From VRUE01 sp035693025 (GTDB lineage Bacteria > Actinomycetota > Thermoleophilia > Solirubrobacterales > 70-9), in the NCBI GenBank assembly GCA_035693025.1, contig DASSHI010000036.1, positions 95,461-159,460 of the forward strand: a stretch of DNA of 64,000 nucleotides. Direction: 5' to 3'. Made by a program: the position numbers and the translations under genes. Below the pieces are notes generated by a model. The model worked only from the letters and a program-made list of their open reading frames with translations, did no database searches and had not been told where the DNA came from. Shown here piece by piece: positions 34,819 through 43,076 of the stretch (position 1 is the stretch's first letter; the number at the start of each line of letters is the position of its first letter).

Positions 34819-34842
34819 TGGGGCAAGAAATGGGGCAAGGTG
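34819..34842 (+). repeat. Right arm repeat of island 4
   Basis: TGGGGCAAG-AA-ATGGGGCAAGGTG, matching 30583-30606 except for two central bases. It precedes att copy 4 by about 95 bases. The surrounding 34653-34936 shows no gene. Confidence 0.65.
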
Positions 34843-34936
34843 CCCCACAGATTCCAGCCGATCTCCACGTAGCTCGGTCTCGCGGAAACCGCTTGAAACC
34901 GCGCTCTACGTAGTCCAGCCGATCTCCAGGCTCAGA

Positions 34937-34961
34937 CTCATAACCCGAAGGTCGCGGGTTC
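34937..34961 (+). repeat. att repeat copy 4 (truncated)
   Basis: CTCATAACCCGAAGG-TCGCGGGTTC matches the first 25 bases of the tRNA 3' half with one change (GCGGG for GCAGG), then the sequence departs. It is the rightmost copy and probably the original right junction with the chromosome. Confidence 0.7.
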
Positions 34962-34984
34962 ACGCGCACCTGTTGCCTGAACGT

Positions 34985-35230
34985 CGTCTCAGTTGCTGAT
35001 CGCAGACGCTGCCTCGATGAATCGCTGATCTGATCGTCAACCTGCGAGAGCAGAAAGTCGGCGATGTCAGCGCGTGTGATGCTGGCCCCGACCTTGTCGC
35101 GGCCGAGAAAGCCGGCCCGGCTTGGACCTTTGGGGTTGCCGTCGATCGGGCGCGTGAAGCGCACGATCGTCCAGTCAAGCCTGCTGCGGATCATGAGCAG
35201 AGGTCTACTTTTGAGGGCTTCGCCTACGCC
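34985..35230 (-). pseudogene. C-terminal fragment of an NAD(P)H-binding (NmrA-like SDR) oxidoreductase
   Basis: The minus-strand frame reads SRPLLMIRSRLDWTIVRFTR, PIDGNPKGPSRAGFLGRDKV, GASITRADIADFLLSQVDDQ. This is the end of an SDR/NmrA-like NAD(P)H-binding protein (LDWTIVRP, GASISRADLADF-type motifs). The N-terminal two thirds are missing, and beyond about 35010 the frame runs into att DNA. It looks like a chromosomal gene cut by insertion or deletion at the end of the island array. Confidence 0.65.
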
Positions 35231-35290
35231 CCCTTCCCTTGGGGGGTTTGCGAGCGCAGACTGGAATCATAAATCTGATAATCTGATTTT

Positions 35291-35542
35291 GTGAAGCAGC
35301 TAAGCGCCACTGATGCATCCCGCCGGTTCTCTGAGCTTCTCGATGACGTGGAGCGCGGGGGCGAGTCCTATGTCGTGGTTCGCCACGGTCGGGCTGTGGC
35401 GACCATCGGTCCCGCGGGCGGCGGAACTGGGAAGGCGCTCAAGGAGGCGCTTCGCGTCAACCGGCCTGACGATGCGTGGACGGGGGAGCTGCGGGAGCTT
35501 CGCGAGAGCATGGATCCGGTGACGGACCCCTGGCACGACTGA
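35291..35542 (+). CDS. Phd/YefM-type antitoxin
   Basis: 83 aa from GTG at 35291. N-terminal Phd/YefM DNA-binding fold: LSATDASRRFSELLDDVERG, GESYVVVRHGRAVATIGPAG. The C-terminal 35 residues (ALRVNRPDDAWTGELRELRE) would wrap the toxin. Its 3' end overlaps the PIN-domain gene. AT-rich sequence (ataaatctgataatctgatttt) directly upstream holds a TCTGATAATCTGAT direct repeat, a possible operator. Confidence 0.85.
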   Translation: MKQLSATDASRRFSELLDDVERGGESYVVVRHGRAVATIGPAGGGTGKALKEALRVNRPDDAWTGELRELRESMDPVTDPWHD

Positions 35543-35931
35543 TCCTCGACACGACGGTCCTGGTCGACGCCGAGCGGGGGGGCGATTCGCTGGACGTAGC
35601 GATCGATGATGGCGATGACGTCGCGGTGGCAGCGGTCACCGTGGCCGAGCTGAAGGTCGGCGTCCAGCTGGCGAAGGGGCGTAGGCGGGAAAAGCGCGAG
35701 CGCTTCGTCGCAGCGGTTCTCGGCGCTGTCTCGGTCGAGGCCTACGACCTCGACGTGGCTGACGCGCATGCCGGCCTGCTGGCACACGTTCGGCGGACGG
35801 GAACGCCGCGCGGCGCCCACGACCTCATTATCGCTGCGACGGCCCGGGCCCAGGATCGGCACGTTGTGAGCTCCGACCAGAAGGCCTTTGCTGACCTTCC
35901 TGGTGTCTCAGTGGCAGGCGATTCTGACTAG
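35476..35931 (+). CDS. vapC: VapC-like PIN-domain ribonuclease toxin
   Basis: PIN domain with acidic residues in LILDTTVLVDAERGG, AVTVAELKVGVQLAKG, YDLDVADAHAGLLAHV and GAHDLIIAATARAQDRHVVS. GTG at 35476 is the longest start (151 aa). The PIN fold itself begins at about residue 21, and a CTG at 35531 just before LARLILDTT would give about 133 aa, the usual VapC size. It forms a toxin-antitoxin pair with the Phd-like gene. From its stop to 36005 nothing is seen. Confidence 0.85.
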   Translation: MDGGAAGASREHGSGDGPLARLILDTTVLVDAERGGDSLDVAIDDGDDVAVAAVTVAELKVGVQLAKGRRREKRERFVAAVLGAVSVEAYDLDVADAHAGLLAHVRRTGTPRGAHDLIIAATARAQDRHVVSSDQKAFADLPGVSVAGDSD

Positions 35932-36005
35932 CCGGTCGAGCCAGCGCTGGGGGCACAGATGGGCATACGGCTTTTCGAGCTTGCAGCCGAGTTCTACCTG
36001 CCCCA

Positions 36006-37127
36006 TTAGCCGATAGGGGAGAGGGCAGTGCGGATCTGGGTTGCGATCTCGATGTCCTCGCGGGCTTGGATCAGGACGATGGGAACTGTCGCCCCGACAG
36101 CGGAGAGCAGTCCGTCTTCCTTGCCCTGGTCGTTGCGCTGCGGGTCCAGTTGGACGCCGAGGAAGGCCACGGCGGTCGCGGTTGCGGATCGCACCCGCGA
36201 CGAGTTCTCGCCCACGCCCCCGGTGAAGACGAGTGCGTCGATGCCGCTCATCGCCGTCGCCATCGCGGCGATGCCGGCGGCGAGGCGGTGGATGTAGGTG
36301 TCGAAGGCGAGCCGGCAGCGCTCGTCGCCCTCCTCGACGCCGGCGACGATCTCGCGCATGTCGCCGGAGCGGCCCGAGAGGGCGAGCAGGCCCGATTCGC
36401 GGTCGAGCGCCTGCTCCATCTCCGCGGCTCCGATCTCGCCGTGGCGCTGGACCCAGAGCAGCAGTCCGGGATCGACGGAGCCCGAGCGCGTGGCCATCAC
36501 CAGGCCCTCAATCGGGGTGAAGCCCATCGACGTGTCGACCGATCGCCCGTCCGCCACGGCGCAGAGCGAGGCGCCCGCGCCGAGATGGGCGGTGACGATT
36601 CGCAATCCCTCGATCGGCCGGTCGAGCAGCTCGGCGGCGCGACGGCTGGCGTAGGCGTGGGAGAGGCCGTGGAAGCCGTAGCGACGTAGCGGCCAGCGCT
36701 GCGACCACGCCGCCGGAACCGCGTAGGTCGAGGCGGCTGGCGGCAGCGACGCGTGGAAAGCGGTGTCGAAGCAGGCGACCGTCGGTAGGTCGGGCCGCAA
36801 CGCACCGAGCGCTCGCATCGCCGCAACCGCGGGCGGATTGTGCAGGGGCGCGAGGTCGGCGAGCTTGTCGAGCTCCTCCTCGACCGCCGGATCGACGAGG
36901 GTCGGTTCGGTGAACTCTGTACCGCCGTGGACGATCCGGTGGCCGGCCGCATCGATCGGCGGGGCTTCGTCCAGGACCGCCTCCAGCTCGCCGCGCAGCT
37001 CCGCCTCGTCTCCAGGCGCGTCGCTGTCGCGCGAGCCGACGACCTTGTCCTCCGCGTCGAGCACCCGCAGCTTCAGGCTCGAGGAACCGGCGTTGACGGT
37101 GAGGATGCGGCCGGGCTCGGCTGCCAC
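36006..37127 (-). CDS. ackA: Acetate kinase
   Basis: 373 aa, the usual family length being about 390-400. Motifs: NAGSSSLKLRVL at the N-terminus, VACFDTAFHASLPPAA, YGFHGLSHAYASRRAAEL, VTAHLGAGASLCAVADGRSV, DTSMGFTPIEGLVMATRSG and VFTGGVGENSSRVR. It turns acetyl phosphate plus ADP into acetate and ATP. Directly behind the phosphoketolase gene (2 bases between), so it harvests the acetyl phosphate made there. Third gene of the usp-xfp-ackA unit. Confidence 0.95.
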   Translation of the reverse strand: MAAEPGRILTVNAGSSSLKLRVLDAEDKVVGSRDSDAPGDEAELRGELEAVLDEAPPIDAAGHRIVHGGTEFTEPTLVDPAVEEELDKLADLAPLHNPPAVAAMRALGALRPDLPTVACFDTAFHASLPPAASTYAVPAAWSQRWPLRRYGFHGLSHAYASRRAAELLDRPIEGLRIVTAHLGAGASLCAVADGRSVDTSMGFTPIEGLVMATRSGSVDPGLLLWVQRHGEIGAAEMEQALDRESGLLALSGRSGDMREIVAGVEEGDERCRLAFDTYIHRLAAGIAAMATAMSGIDALVFTGGVGENSSRVRSATATAVAFLGVQLDPQRNDQGKEDGLLSAVGATVPIVLIQAREDIEIATQIRTALSPIG

Positions 37128-37129
37128 CT

Positions 37130-39502
37130 TCAGGCCGCGTCCCAGGTCCAGTCGCGGACCTCGGGCATGTCGTCGAGGTGCTCGCGCACGTAGGCGTGGT
37201 GGCGGTCGAGCATCTCCTCGCAGTGGGCCTCCAGCTCAGCCGCCCCGGCCGGCGCGCGGCGAGCCCGGCGCAGCGCCTCCAGCGCCAGGTGGTAGCGGCT
37301 CATCCGGTTGATCACGACCATGTCGAAGGGGGTGGTCGTCGTCCCCTGCTCGTTGAAGCCGCGGACGTGGAAGCGACCGGGGTGGGGGCGGCCGTGGAGG
37401 AGCTGGTGCAGGGCACGGGCATAGCCGTGGAAGGCCATCACCACGTCGTCGTCTTCGCCGAAGAGCTCGACGAAGCGCTCCTCCGGCAAGCCGTGTGGGT
37501 GCGCTTCGCGTGGGAACAGGGTCATCAGGTCGATCACGTTCACGACCCGCACCTTCAGCTCGGGCGTATGGCGGCGCAGCAGCCAGGCGGCGGCGAGCGT
37601 CTCCTGGGTCGGGATGTCCCCGGCGCAGCCGAGGACGACGTCGGTGTCCTCGCCGTCGTCGCTGCTCGCCCACTCCCAGCGCGAGGCACCGACGGCGGCG
37701 TGGGCGCGCGCCTGCTCATAGGTCAGGTACTGCAGCTGGGGCTGCTTGTCCTGGACGATCAGGTTGACGTAGTCGCGGCTGCGAAAGGCGTGGTCGGCGA
37801 CGGCGAGCAGGCAGTTGGCGTCAGGGGGGAAGTAGATGCGGACGACCTCGCCCCGGAGGCTGATCATCGTGTCGATCAGCCCCGGCCCCTGGTGGCTGAA
37901 GCCGTTGTGGTCGTTGCGCCAGCAGGTCGAGGTGAGGAGGACGTTGAGCGAGGCGACCGGGGCACGCCAGTCCAGCCGCCGCATCTCCTCCAGCCACTTC
38001 GTGTGCTGGATCGCCATCGAGGCCGAGACCATCGCGAACGCCTCGTAGGTGGCGAAGAGCCCGTGGCGGCCGCTCAGCAGGTAACCCTCGAGCCAGCCCT
38101 GGCAGTTGTGCTCGGAGAGGACCTCCATCACCCGGCCCTCGGGGGAGACGTCGGTGTCCTCGGGGCGGGCATCCATCAGGCAGCGGTCGGAGACCTCGAA
38201 GACGGCACCGAGGCGGTTGGAGTCGGTCTCGTCCGGGCAGAAGAGGCGGAAGTCATCGGGGTTGGCGGCGTAGAGGTCGCGCAGCAGCAGGCCGAGGCGT
38301 TTGGTCGATTCGGCGTGCTCGGTGCCCGGCTCCCGGACCTCGATCGCGTGGGAGGCCGGGTCGGGGAGCTCCAAGGGCACGAGGCGGCGGCCGCCGTTGG
38401 CGTGGGGGGTCGCCCCCATGCGATGCTCGCCCTCGGGTGCCAGCGCGGCCAGCTCGGGGACCAGGCGCCCCTGCGGGTCGAAGCGCTCATCGGGCCGATA
38501 GCTGCGCATCCAGCGCTCCAGCATCGCCAGGTGCTCCGGGTTCTCGCGGACGCCTTTGAGCGGCACCTGGTGGGCGCGGAAGGTGCCCTCGACCGCGACT
38601 CCGTCGACCTCCGCCGGGCCGGTCCACCCCTTGGGGGTCCGCAGCACGATCGCCGGCCAGCGGGAACGGCTCGATCCGCGGCCCGAGCGTGCCTCCTCTT
38701 TGATCGCGGCGATCCGGGCGCGGGACTCGGCGAGGACGGCGGCGAACTCGCGATGGACGCGGCGCGGGTCCGAGCCGGCGACGATCCGCGCCGCGTAACC
38801 CTGCCCGGCCAGCAGTTGCAGGACCTCCTCCTCGGGCGCCCGTCCCAGCACCGTCGGCCCCGAGATCTTGTTCTCGTTCAGGTGCAGGATCGGCAGCACC
38901 GCGCCGTCGCGCGCCGGGTTGAGGAACCGCACCCCCTTCCAGGACCCCTCCAGGGGCGCCGTCTCCGCCTCGCCGTCGCCGATGACGCAGGCGACCAGCA
39001 GGTCGGGGTTGTCGAAGGCGGCGCCGAAGGCGTGGACCAGCGCGTAGCCGAGCTCGCCGCCCTCGTGGATCGAGCCGGGGGTGGGGACACTGACGTGGCT
39101 GGGAATCCCGCCGGGAGTCGAGAACTGCCGCACCAACCGCAGTAGCCCCGCCTCGTCCTGGGAGACCTGCGGGTAGACCTCGGAGTAGGTGCCCTCCAGA
39201 TAGACGTTGGCGACCAGCGCCGGGCCGCCATGGCCGGGGCCGGCGACGTAGAGGACCTCGTCGCCGGTCTCGCGGATCAGCCGGTTGAGCTGGGCATAGA
39301 CGAGGTTCAGCCCTGGGGAGGTGCCCCAGTGGCCGAGCAGCCGCGGCTTGATGTGCTCGGGCCGCAGCGGCTCGCGCAACAGCGGGTTGGCCTGCAGATA
39401 GATCTGAGCGACGGTGAGGTAGTTCGCCGCCTCCCAGTAGGCGATAAGACCATCGAGCTCAGCGTCGGTCAGCTCAGGCACCTCTGCGAGTAAAGCAGCC
39501 AT
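37130..39502 (-). CDS. xfp: Phosphoketolase (xylulose-5-P / fructose-6-P)
   Basis: 790 aa, full family length. Thiamine diphosphate-enzyme motifs: AGPGHGGPALVANVYLEGTY, GIPSHVSVPTPGSIHEGGEL, VIGDGEAETAPLEGSWKG (the GDG...N-type ThDP site) and LHLNENKISGPTVLGR. C-terminal part has DLMTLFPREAHPHGLPEE and RGFNEQGTTTTPFDMVVINR. It splits xylulose 5-phosphate or fructose 6-phosphate with phosphate into acetyl phosphate and a triose/tetrose phosphate. Pairs with ackA for ATP without respiration. Confidence 0.96.
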   Translation of the reverse strand: MAALLAEVPELTDAELDGLIAYWEAANYLTVAQIYLQANPLLREPLRPEHIKPRLLGHWGTSPGLNLVYAQLNRLIRETGDEVLYVAGPGHGGPALVANVYLEGTYSEVYPQVSQDEAGLLRLVRQFSTPGGIPSHVSVPTPGSIHEGGELGYALVHAFGAAFDNPDLLVACVIGDGEAETAPLEGSWKGVRFLNPARDGAVLPILHLNENKISGPTVLGRAPEEEVLQLLAGQGYAARIVAGSDPRRVHREFAAVLAESRARIAAIKEEARSGRGSSRSRWPAIVLRTPKGWTGPAEVDGVAVEGTFRAHQVPLKGVRENPEHLAMLERWMRSYRPDERFDPQGRLVPELAALAPEGEHRMGATPHANGGRRLVPLELPDPASHAIEVREPGTEHAESTKRLGLLLRDLYAANPDDFRLFCPDETDSNRLGAVFEVSDRCLMDARPEDTDVSPEGRVMEVLSEHNCQGWLEGYLLSGRHGLFATYEAFAMVSASMAIQHTKWLEEMRRLDWRAPVASLNVLLTSTCWRNDHNGFSHQGPGLIDTMISLRGEVVRIYFPPDANCLLAVADHAFRSRDYVNLIVQDKQPQLQYLTYEQARAHAAVGASRWEWASSDDGEDTDVVLGCAGDIPTQETLAAAWLLRRHTPELKVRVVNVIDLMTLFPREAHPHGLPEERFVELFGEDDDVVMAFHGYARALHQLLHGRPHPGRFHVRGFNEQGTTTTPFDMVVINRMSRYHLALEALRRARRAPAGAAELEAHCEEMLDRHHAYVREHLDDMPEVRDWTWDAA

Positions 39503-39508
39503 CCCGCT

Positions 39509-39850
39509 CTATGCCAGAGCCACTTCTGGTGCCTTGACGCCACTCGGCGCGATCAGTACGGGGCAGGCGGCCCGCTCCATTACCGCGCGGGTGACGCTGT
39601 GGTGGATTTTCCGGCGCACCGGGCCGCCCATTCGCGAGCCGAGCACCAGCAAGTCGACGCCCACATCGACGGCCTCGATCAGATCGGCTTCGCGGGCTCG
39701 TGCGAGCGCTGCGAGATCGTCGCCATCCTCATAGGGGACCGTGGCCACTGTGATCTGGGCGTTGCTTGCCTGAGCGAAGATCCTGCCCAGGGCCATCGCG
39801 TCGCGCCCCTGTTCGCTGTCGACGTAGCCGACGAGTATTTGCCGGTACAC
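39509..39850 (-). CDS. Universal stress protein A-type, short
   Basis: 113 aa, shorter than the usual ~140. Usp fold with ILVGYVDSEQGRDAMALGRI at the start and the nucleotide-binding LLVLGSRMGGPVRRKIHHSV, TRAVMERAACPVLIAPSG (G-2x-G-9x-G-S/T pattern). The middle beta-alpha part is reduced. First gene of the operon with xfp and ackA (6 bases before xfp). A promoter-like element shared with the second usp operon lies 120-155 bases upstream. Confidence 0.9.
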   Translation of the reverse strand: MYRQILVGYVDSEQGRDAMALGRIFAQASNAQITVATVPYEDGDDLAALARAREADLIEAVDVGVDLLVLGSRMGGPVRRKIHHSVTRAVMERAACPVLIAPSGVKAPEVALA

Positions 39851-39965
39851 GGTCTACTCCGCGTGAACCCCGGGCGACCGGGTCTGAGGGGGGAGGGCAT
39901 GGGATCCGTGGAGGTAGCCGCGAACCGCCGTTTCGTCGGATGCGCTGGCGGGAACTTCCATGCGA

Positions 39966-40003
39966 CGAATCTAGTTTTGCCGTCGCGCCTCGCCATCCGC
40001 ACT
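39966..40003 (-). promoter_or_regulatory. Shared upstream element of usp-xfp-ackA operon
   Basis: Read on the minus strand: TGCGGATGGC, 17 bases, CTAG (GCCATCCG at 39992-39999 on the plus strand). The same two blocks with identical spacing stand before the second usp gene at 53.7 kb. Likely a promoter or regulator site; the factor is unknown. Confidence 0.45.
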
Positions 40004-40069
40004 TCCCCACACCGAGCTCTGGCCGGCCCACGATGCCTAGAGAAGCGCAAATGGGCAGGATGGAGGCGG

Positions 40070-40810
40070 ATGCCAGAGGTCGTGACCCTGCTGCTCGCCG
40101 CCTGCGGGACGGCGCTTGCCACCGGGCTGGGAGCGATCCCCGTTTTCGTGCTGGGAGCGCGCGCGAAGGCGCTTGCCCCCTTCCTGCTCGGCATCGCGAG
40201 CGGGGTGATGGGAGTCGCGGCTGTGGTCGGGCTGCTCGTCCCGGCGCTGGAGGAAGGATCCGCAGCCGAGGTCGTCGGCGGGCTGCTTGTCGGCGCCGGC
40301 TTCCTGGCATTGGCCCGCCGGCACCTGGGCGCCGACGCCGGGTTCCTGGGACGGACCGGGCCCGACGCGCGGATCTCGGCCCTGATCTTCCTCGTCCTCT
40401 TCGTCCATAGCCTGCCCGAGGGTCTGGCGGTCGGGACGGCGTTCGCCTCTGACCGAGAAGGCCTGAGCCTCTTCGTGATCCTCGCGATCGCGATCCAGAA
40501 CATCCCCGAGGGCACCAGCGTCGCGATCCCGATGCAGGAGGCGGGGTTCGGGCGGGCCCGCCAGTTCTGGACGGCGGTCGCGACCAGCGCTCCCCAGCCG
40601 GTCGGCGCCTTGATCGCCTTCTTCGCCGTGGAAGAGATCGGCGGCCTGCTGCCGATCTCCTTCGCCTTCGCCGCGGGCGCGATGCTGGCGCTGATCGCAG
40701 TCGAGATGCTACCCAAGGCTTACGAGAATCAGGCCCGTCTGGGCCCGAGCGCCGGCGTCGTCGCCGGGGCCGCGTTGATGGCGGCGCTGAGCCTGGCGCT
40801 GGGCGTATGA
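40070..40810 (+). CDS. ZIP-family divalent metal transporter
   Basis: 246 aa from the ATG at 40070, with GGATGGAGGCGG directly upstream; the much longer upstream frame is a shadow of the usp gene. About eight helices. Diagnostic ZIP motifs: LFVHSLPEGLAVGTAF in TM4 and AIAIQNIPEGTSVAIPM in TM5, both with His/Asn-x-x-x-P-E-G metal sites; the variable loop lacks a His-rich stretch. Imports Zn2+ or another divalent ion. It is divergent from the usp operon and convergent with the NRAMP-like gene. Confidence 0.9.
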   Translation: MPEVVTLLLAACGTALATGLGAIPVFVLGARAKALAPFLLGIASGVMGVAAVVGLLVPALEEGSAAEVVGGLLVGAGFLALARRHLGADAGFLGRTGPDARISALIFLVLFVHSLPEGLAVGTAFASDREGLSLFVILAIAIQNIPEGTSVAIPMQEAGFGRARQFWTAVATSAPQPVGALIAFFAVEEIGGLLPISFAFAAGAMLALIAVEMLPKAYENQARLGPSAGVVAGAALMAALSLALGV

Positions 40811-40812
40811 GC

Positions 40813-42186
40813 TCAGAAGATCGCCAGCACGCCGAGCGCGAGCACGCAAGCGACGACCGCCGCCAGCGCCACGCCGGTGGTGAGCCGACCCCAGCGCCCG
40901 AGCGCGTGGGCGCCCATCAGCTCGCGGTCGCGGCCGAGCCTGCGCATGAAAGGCAGCAGTACCAGCAGCAGAACCGCGTTCAGCGCCTGGGAGAGGAAGA
41001 GGATCTTGATCAGCGGCACGCCGGGAATGAGAACCAGGACAACGGCGACCGTCACCACCGCGGCGAAGCTCAGGTAGAAGACCCGGGCTTCCCCGAAGCT
41101 GTCGTCGAGGTCGGCTTTGCGGCCGGCGGTCTCGGAGATCGAGTAGGCGGTGGAGAGAGGGACGATCGCCGCCGCCAGAAGGGCGGCGCCGAGGAAGCCG
41201 AGCCCGAACAGCGTCGCCGCGGCGGAGCCGGCCAGCGGTTCGAGTGCGGTGGCGGCGTCGCGCGCATCGTCGATTTCGATCCCCGCCGCGTGCAGCGTCG
41301 CCGCACAGGCAACCACGACGAAGAGGCCGATGACGCCGGTCAGCACGGCGCCGACGATGACGTCGACCCGCTCGTAGCGCAGATCCTTGGCGGTGAGGCG
41401 CTTGTCGACCGCGTAGGACTGGATGAAGGCGAGTCCCCAGGGAGCGAGAGTCGTGCCTACCGTCGCCACCGCGACCAGGACCGCCTCGCGGTTAAGCGGG
41501 ATGCTGGGGACGAAGGCGCCCTGCCCCGTCCCGCCCCAATCGGGGTGGGCGAGGAAGCCGGAGACCACGTAGGCCACGAATACGCAGCTGAGCGCTAAGA
41601 GGAAGTGCTCCACCCGGCGGAAGCTGCCGCGCAAGACCAGGACCGAGACTCCGATCGCGGCCAGCGGCACGCTGACGTAGCGGCTGACGCCGGCGATCAG
41701 GTCCATGCCGGCGGCGACCCCCGCGAACTCGGCGCAGAGGGTGCCGGTGTTGGCGATGACCAGCGATGCGAGCACGAGGCGGGCGGCGCGCGGGCCGAAG
41801 TGCTCGCGGACCAGGGCCAGGAGCCCTTTGCCGGTGACGATGCCGAGCCTCACGGCGAGCTCGTGGAAGACGATCAGCGCCGCGGTCGAGAGGACGAGGA
41901 CCCAGATCAGCTCGTAGCCGTACTTGGCGCCGAGGATCGAGTAGGTGGTGATGCCGGCCGGGTCGTCGTCGGAGAGGCCGGCGAGTACCCCAGGACCGAC
42001 CACCGCCAGCAGGGCCGCGAGGCCGCCCGTGCGCAGCAGTACCTGCCGGCGCCGGGTGAGGTGCCAGTGCAGGTGGCGGCCGGGGGTGCGGTGGACCTGA
42101 CGGGGCGGCGGTAGATAATCGCCGTCGTGCTCGGAATCCACGACCGCAAACGTACGTGGTTGGCGAGCCTCCCGTGAGCTCGGCAC
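40813..42186 (-). CDS. NRAMP-family metal transporter, atypical metal site
   Basis: 457 aa with about eleven helices. TM1 carries GPGVLAGLSDDDPAGITTYS where classic NRAMPs have DPGN. TM6 reads LAPWGLAFIQSYAVDK, where Mn2+/Fe2+ carriers have a Met-Pro-His type motif. The missing Met suggests a different ion preference, as in the NRMT magnesium-transporting branch. The longest start is 42186, but GTG at 42141 avoids overlap with the divergent ABC gene and is more likely. Confidence 0.85.
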   Translation of the reverse strand: MPSSREARQPRTFAVVDSEHDGDYLPPPRQVHRTPGRHLHWHLTRRRQVLLRTGGLAALLAVVGPGVLAGLSDDDPAGITTYSILGAKYGYELIWVLVLSTAALIVFHELAVRLGIVTGKGLLALVREHFGPRAARLVLASLVIANTGTLCAEFAGVAAGMDLIAGVSRYVSVPLAAIGVSVLVLRGSFRRVEHFLLALSCVFVAYVVSGFLAHPDWGGTGQGAFVPSIPLNREAVLVAVATVGTTLAPWGLAFIQSYAVDKRLTAKDLRYERVDVIVGAVLTGVIGLFVVVACAATLHAAGIEIDDARDAATALEPLAGSAAATLFGLGFLGAALLAAAIVPLSTAYSISETAGRKADLDDSFGEARVFYLSFAAVVTVAVVLVLIPGVPLIKILFLSQALNAVLLLVLLPFMRRLGRDRELMGAHALGRWGRLTTGVALAAVVACVLALGVLAIF

Positions 42187-43076
42187 CGGCGATCGAGACC
42201 GAGGGGCTCACCAAGCTCTACGGTCCCAGCCGGGGGATCGAGGACGTCACCTTCGCGGTGGCGCCCGGCGAGGTCTTCGGCTTCCTCGGCCCCAACGGCG
42301 CCGGCAAGACGACCACGATCAGGACGCTGCTCGACCTGATCCATCCGAGCCGCGGCAGCGCGCGGCTGTTCGGGCTCGACAGCCGCCGTGAGAGCGTCGC
42401 GATTCGCAACCGGCTCGGGAACCTGCCCGGGGACTTCGGTTACGGCAGGCAGAGCAGCGGGGGCGAGGCGCTTGGGCTCTTGGCGAAGCTCCGCGGGATC
42501 GAAGGGTTTGGTCGCGCCCATGCGCTCGCGGAGCGCTTCCGCGCCGATCTCGACCGCCCGCTGGGAGAGCTATCGCGCGGCAACCGTCAGAAGGTCGGGC
42601 TGATCCTGGCGACCTTTCACGAACCCGAGCTGCTGATCCTCGACGAGCCGACCAGCGGTCTCGACCCGTTGATGCAACAGGAGTTCCTGCGGCTGATCGG
42701 CGAGGAGCGTGAACGCGGCTGCGCGGTCTTCATCTCCTCTCATGAGCTCGACGAGGTCCAGCGCGTCTGCGACCGGGTCGGGATCGTCCGCGAGGGCAGG
42801 CTGATCGCCGTCGAGCGCATGACCGACCTCCTCGGTAAGGCGCGACGCAGGGTCACGGTGCGGCTCCCCGATGCAGACGGCCTGCAGGGCCTTCGCGGGC
42901 TGCCGGGGGTCGGGGATCTGCAGATCACCGACGATGAGGCGACCTTCACGATCGCGGGCGAGATCGACCCCGTCGTCAAGGCACTCGCCTCACGCCACAT
43001 CCTCGACCTCGAGGTGGTTCATCCCGGCCTCGAGGAGGTCTTCCTCACTTACTACACGGAGCAGGAGGCGGGATGA
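42156..43076 (+). CDS. ABC-2 type transporter, ATP-binding subunit
   Basis: 306 aa. Walker A GFLGPNGAGKTTTIR, Q-loop region, signature LSRGNRQKVGL (variant of LSGGQ), Walker B LLILDEPTSGLDPLMQ and switch His in FISSHELDEV. C-terminal ~80 residues form the DUF4162-like end domain. The start may be GTG at 42174 instead of 42156. Its stop overlaps the permease start by 4 bases. Together they make an exporter of unknown substrate (drug/lipid type). Confidence 0.93.
   Translation: MVGEPPVSSAPAIETEGLTKLYGPSRGIEDVTFAVAPGEVFGFLGPNGAGKTTTIRTLLDLIHPSRGSARLFGLDSRRESVAIRNRLGNLPGDFGYGRQSSGGEALGLLAKLRGIEGFGRAHALAERFRADLDRPLGELSRGNRQKVGLILATFHEPELLILDEPTSGLDPLMQQEFLRLIGEERERGCAVFISSHELDEVQRVCDRVGIVREGRLIAVERMTDLLGKARRRVTVRLPDADGLQGLRGLPGVGDLQITDDEATFTIAGEIDPVVKALASRHILDLEVVHPGLEEVFLTYYTEQEAG

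Noticed and set aside
34448..35194. A single 248-codon minus-strand gene
   Set aside because: Only its first ~60 residues look real (SDR C-terminus). The rest reads through att DNA and the complement of the helicase 5' region.
37178..39145. A 655-codon plus-strand frame opposite the phosphoketolase gene
   Set aside because: Shadow of a very well conserved gene; its His/Arg/Asp-rich translation shows no motifs.
39599..40069. Long N-terminal extension of the ZIP transporter
   Set aside because: Those 157 codons are the complement of the usp gene and its promoter; ATG 40070 has a strong ribosome site.
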